From NCBI RefSeq assembly GCF_012933505.1, contig NZ_JABBNB010000036.1:1-64000 (forward strand): a stretch of DNA of 64,000 bases. Direction: 5' to 3'. Source of the DNA: Gordonia asplenii. Its GTDB lineage: Bacteria > Actinomycetota > Actinomycetes > Mycobacteriales > Mycobacteriaceae. Below are positions 61,038-64,000 of this stretch, one piece after another. The notes below the pieces were generated by a model, which made no database searches, was not told the DNA's origin, and worked only from the letters and a program-made list of their open reading frames with translations. The position numbers and the translations under genes are program-made. Every line of letters starts with the position of its first letter. The first letter of the stretch is position 1.

Positions 61038-62666
61038 ATGACAACAGCGAGCACGCACGCCGACGCCGAGGGCGGTACGACCGGTACGTTCGACGCGGAT
61101 GTCGCGATAGTGGGTTACGGCCCGGTCGGAGCGATGCTGGCGAACCTACTCGGCCAAGCCGGCATCACCACCGTCGTTCTGGAACGAGACATCAAGCCGC
61201 ACACGCTGCCTCGCGCGGGGTCGACGGACGACGAGGTGATGCGGATCTTCCAGGCGGCGGGACTAATCGAGCAACTCCTCCCCGTTCTGGACCTCGGTCA
61301 GAGCACCGAGTTCCTCTCGACTCAGGGCCGAAACCTCGTCACGATGTGCCCGGTCGGTCGCCACAACGGGTTTCCTCAGCTCGCCTTCTTCTACCAGCCC
61401 GACTTCGAACGCGTCCTACACGACGGCCTTGAGCGCTACCCACATGTCACGGTCCGGATGGGGACATGTGTCGAAGCGGTGCACGACGATGCTGACGGCG
61501 TGACGCTCCGCACCCGCACCAGCGAAAGCGGACAGCAGACGCCCCTACGCGTCCGGTACATGGTGGGGTGTGACGGCGGCCGCAGCACAGTGCGCGGCCT
61601 GTGCGCGATCGAGTTCGGTGGCGCCACCTACGAGCAGCCATGGCTCGTCGTCGACGCAAAGCTCGAGGCACCCCTGCCGAACGTCTCGGCCTTCCAGTTC
61701 ATCGGAGACACCGACCGGCCTGCCGTCACCGTACCTCTGCCCGGCACTCACCATCGCTGGGAGTTCATGGTGCTGCCCGGAGAGGACCACGACGAGTTCG
61801 CCAGTCTCGAAAACGCGCGACGACTAGTCGCGCCGTGGGTCGACCCCGACCGGATCACCATCCTGCGACACATCGTTTACACCTTCCACGCCCGCACCGC
61901 CGCCCGCTGGCGCGTCGGCCGGATCTTGCTGGCCGGCGACGCAGCGCATCTCATGCCGCCGTTCGCAGGCCAGGGGCTCGCCTCCGGAATGCGCGACGTA
62001 CACAACCTCGCATGGAAGCTCGCCGCGGTGATTACCGGAACAGCGGAGGCCGATCTGCTCGACAGCTACGAGCTGGAGCGACGACCGCACGTCGAGCACA
62101 TGACCAGGCTGACCCAGGTCTCCGGGGCGCTGGTTCAAACCCGCAGTCCCCGTGTCGCGAAGGCACGCGATGTCGCGCTCCGGTTCGCATCGCATTTCCG
62201 CTACTTCACCGAAGGACGCTTCAAGCCTCACCTGCGCTACCGCACGGGCGCGTTCGAGAGCCGTCGCGCCGGCGCCGGACACGCCTTTCCGCAACCGACC
62301 GTGCGTACCTCCGACGGCAGGATCGTCCGACTCGATGACGTGATCGGACACCGGTGGGCCGTGCTCCGCCGGCACGGCGATCCACAGGATGGCCTCGGTG
62401 ACCGATGGACCTCACACGGGGCGGTATACATCGCGGTTTGCCGACCGGGGCACCGCCCGACCAGGCTCCAGCCCGGCACCATCACCGTGGAGGACCTCGA
62501 TGGACACGCGCTCGAATTCTTCAAGCGACACGGGGCCGACGTCGCCTTCGTCAGGCCCGATCGGATCGTGTTCACTACATCGACGACAGGGCGCAGAAGT
62601 GCGATGAAGGCGTGGGCGCGTTCGCCGTTCGCTCCTCTCGGCCGCGTCGCCCGTGTCGCTCCATAA
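61038..62666 (+). CDS. FAD-dependent aromatic monooxygenase (MhpA-like)
   Basis: A 542-residue flavoprotein hydroxylase. The FAD fold is VAIVGYGPVGAMLANLLGQ, the DG motif is MVGCDGGRSTVR, and the GD motif is RILLAGDAAHLMPPFAGQG, as in 3-(3-hydroxyphenyl)propionate hydroxylase. It adds one hydroxyl to a phenol using NAD(P)H and O2, which would yield the catechol for the extradiol enzyme. Its C-terminal thioredoxin-like domain is present but divergent. Confidence 0.92.
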   Translation: MTTASTHADAEGGTTGTFDADVAIVGYGPVGAMLANLLGQAGITTVVLERDIKPHTLPRAGSTDDEVMRIFQAAGLIEQLLPVLDLGQSTEFLSTQGRNLVTMCPVGRHNGFPQLAFFYQPDFERVLHDGLERYPHVTVRMGTCVEAVHDDADGVTLRTRTSESGQQTPLRVRYMVGCDGGRSTVRGLCAIEFGGATYEQPWLVVDAKLEAPLPNVSAFQFIGDTDRPAVTVPLPGTHHRWEFMVLPGEDHDEFASLENARRLVAPWVDPDRITILRHIVYTFHARTAARWRVGRILLAGDAAHLMPPFAGQGLASGMRDVHNLAWKLAAVITGTAEADLLDSYELERRPHVEHMTRLTQVSGALVQTRSPRVAKARDVALRFASHFRYFTEGRFKPHLRYRTGAFESRRAGAGHAFPQPTVRTSDGRIVRLDDVIGHRWAVLRRHGDPQDGLGDRWTSHGAVYIAVCRPGHRPTRLQPGTITVEDLDGHALEFFKRHGADVAFVRPDRIVFTTSTTGRRSAMKAWARSPFAPLGRVARVAP

Positions 62667-62845
62667 CCAGCGTGGCGGCCAGCACGACCTGCACCGGGCA
62701 CGGGTGCCGAGACCCTCGCGCGTCGCTCACGTCAACGTGAGCTCATCTCCACGGTCCTGTGCGGGACGGCGTCGACTACTGACCGGCACTGACGAAATAG
62801 CTGTGTACGAATGCGACCAGATCGATCTATGAGAACGGAATCGAA

Positions 62846-63952
62846 ATGACAAGCGACGACGGCGGAGCCGCGGACGACCGACCAGAAAGCCCATCGGAGG
62901 CCGAGAAGCTACGCTTCACGCAGGTGCTCGCGATGCCGGTCACGCGCATGCTCGACTACGGCATGGACCCATGGGACGCGAACCAGCTTTCGAACTCCGA
63001 CAGCGGGACCCCATGGGACACCGCCGCGAGCGAATTGGCCCGCACGCAGGTCGTTCGGGCTCAGGACGCAGTGCAGCAAGGCTCCATCATCACCGCGGCA
63101 GCCTGCCTTCGCAGAGCGACTGCAGCGTTCAACTTCGCCCAGATGGCCTTCAACAGTGATACCGACCGCAAACGGAACCTGTACCAGAGCCTTGTCGACA
63201 GCTACTCCGCAGCGGCCGAGCTGGACACCCACAGAGTCTTGGTGGAGCGGCTTCAGATACCGCACCGCGATTCCCACTGTGTCGGCTGGTTGGTTCGTCC
63301 GGCCGCCGACCGCGTCGCCGACGGCGTGGTCGTCATCGTCGGAGGCCAAAGCGGTTGGGGCAGTGCATATCATCGCCAGGCAGAAGCCCTGGCCGACCGA
63401 GGACTCGCCACGTTGCTCCTCGAGGCACCCGGCCAAGGCGAAACCCGCATCTTCAACGGGCTTTACCTCGACCGATCCGTCGACAGTGCATTTCAGGCGG
63501 CGCTTGATGTGCTCGCCGACCGGGATGACCTCACTCCTCGGTTCGGCGTGTGGGGCAACAGTTTCGGCGGGCTCCTCGCGGCACGTGCAGCAGTGGCCGA
63601 CTGCCGGTTCACGGCCTGCTGCGTCAACGGCGCCGAGATCGACCCACGCCCATCGCAGTTCCGTACCGCTCGTGAGCAAGCCATGGCGCTGACCGGTACA
63701 TATGATGACGAAGAACTCGCCCGTACCCTCGAATCGGTCTGGCTCGACCCAATGACCGACTCCATGGACGCATCTCTGCTAGTACTCCACGGGGCGGCAG
63801 ACCCATTGCAGACGCTCGACGCAGCAACGGCATTCATGACCCTGTCCGAGGACGCGAACATACGGGTGTGGGAAGACGGCGAACACACCATCTACAACCA
63901 TTCCGCAGAGCGTACCGAGTTCGTCGCCGACTGGTTCCGCCGGAAAATGTGA
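62846..63952 (+). CDS. alpha/beta hydrolase, probable C-C bond hydrolase
   Basis: A 368-residue hydrolase. A helical N-terminal region (about 1-120) precedes an alpha/beta-hydrolase core with VVIVGGQSGWGS, the nucleophile motif GNSFGGLLAARAA, the acid in LHGAADPLQTLD and His in WEDGEHTIYNH. This resembles 2,6-dihydroxypseudooxynicotine hydrolase and FrsA-type enzymes, which cleave C-C bonds next to a ketone. It follows the hydroxylase by 179 bp in the same direction. The call as a pathway member is inference. Confidence 0.85.
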   Translation: MTSDDGGAADDRPESPSEAEKLRFTQVLAMPVTRMLDYGMDPWDANQLSNSDSGTPWDTAASELARTQVVRAQDAVQQGSIITAAACLRRATAAFNFAQMAFNSDTDRKRNLYQSLVDSYSAAAELDTHRVLVERLQIPHRDSHCVGWLVRPAADRVADGVVVIVGGQSGWGSAYHRQAEALADRGLATLLLEAPGQGETRIFNGLYLDRSVDSAFQAALDVLADRDDLTPRFGVWGNSFGGLLAARAAVADCRFTACCVNGAEIDPRPSQFRTAREQAMALTGTYDDEELARTLESVWLDPMTDSMDASLLVLHGAADPLQTLDAATAFMTLSEDANIRVWEDGEHTIYNHSAERTEFVADWFRRKM

Positions 63953-64000
63953 GTGCGGTAGTGCTGCACACGCAGGGATCGACCCGCGTACGAGGTGTAG

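Noticed and set aside
62787-62800. Another TGACGA operator ahead of the hydrolase at 62846
   Set aside because: Only a half-site (TGACGAAATAGCTG) is present; the second half does not match.

Overview
The window is high-GC DNA from an actinobacterium, most likely a Mycobacteriales member of the Gordonia/Williamsia type. This rests on GC-rich codon use, many TetR-regulated catabolic operons, and numerous interspersed ggttgagc / gtttcgac intergenic repeats. The genus is an inference. No rRNA or tRNA gene, CRISPR array, integrase or transposase was found.

Layout. (1) About 1-22.3 kb is catabolic: an esterase, a TetR/thiolase pair, and an 11-gene minus-strand operon. That operon holds 4-OT tautomerase, hydratase, cupin, DUF3500, Rieske oxygenase, VanB-like reductase, class II aldolase, MBL hydrolase, ALDH, GMC oxidoreductase and a NiCoT transporter, under an IclR regulator. 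A ThrE-like exporter and enoyl-CoA hydratase/HxlR, ALDH and MpaB/TetR units follow. (2) About 23.0-47.6 kb is a fluoride-responsive island. Five sequences fit the crcB-motif (fluoride) riboswitch. They precede a histidine phosphatase, a Usp-MutS-MutS operon, a six-gene hydrogenase-4/complex-I-like operon, a metallophosphoesterase-MutS-MutS operon, and a second Usp-like gene. A four-gene catabolic operon with its TetR (37.1-41.4 kb) interrupts the island. (3) About 47.6-50.2 kb is repeat-rich, with one small membrane protein gene. (4) About 50.2-64 kb holds a GGDEF protein, a CocE-type hydrolase/TetR pair, and an aromatic-degradation regulon: flavin hydroxylase, extradiol dioxygenase, C-C hydrolase, FAH-family enzyme, acyl-CoA synthetase and MFS transporter. 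This regulon shares TGACGA-n2-TCGTCA operators and a TetR.

Main points. The aptamer helices co-vary between the five riboswitches, and three of them have a hairpin predicted to sequester the ribosome-binding site of the next gene. The Hyf-like complex keeps ion-path subunits and residues but has lost every nickel ligand and every ligand of the proximal 4Fe-4S cluster, so it cannot be a conventional hydrogenase. The four MutS-like ATPases form two paralogous pairs, lack mismatch-recognition domains, and all carry Asn-Glu instead of Asp-Glu at Walker B. No known fluoride exporter (CrcB/Fluc or CLC-F) lies in the window.
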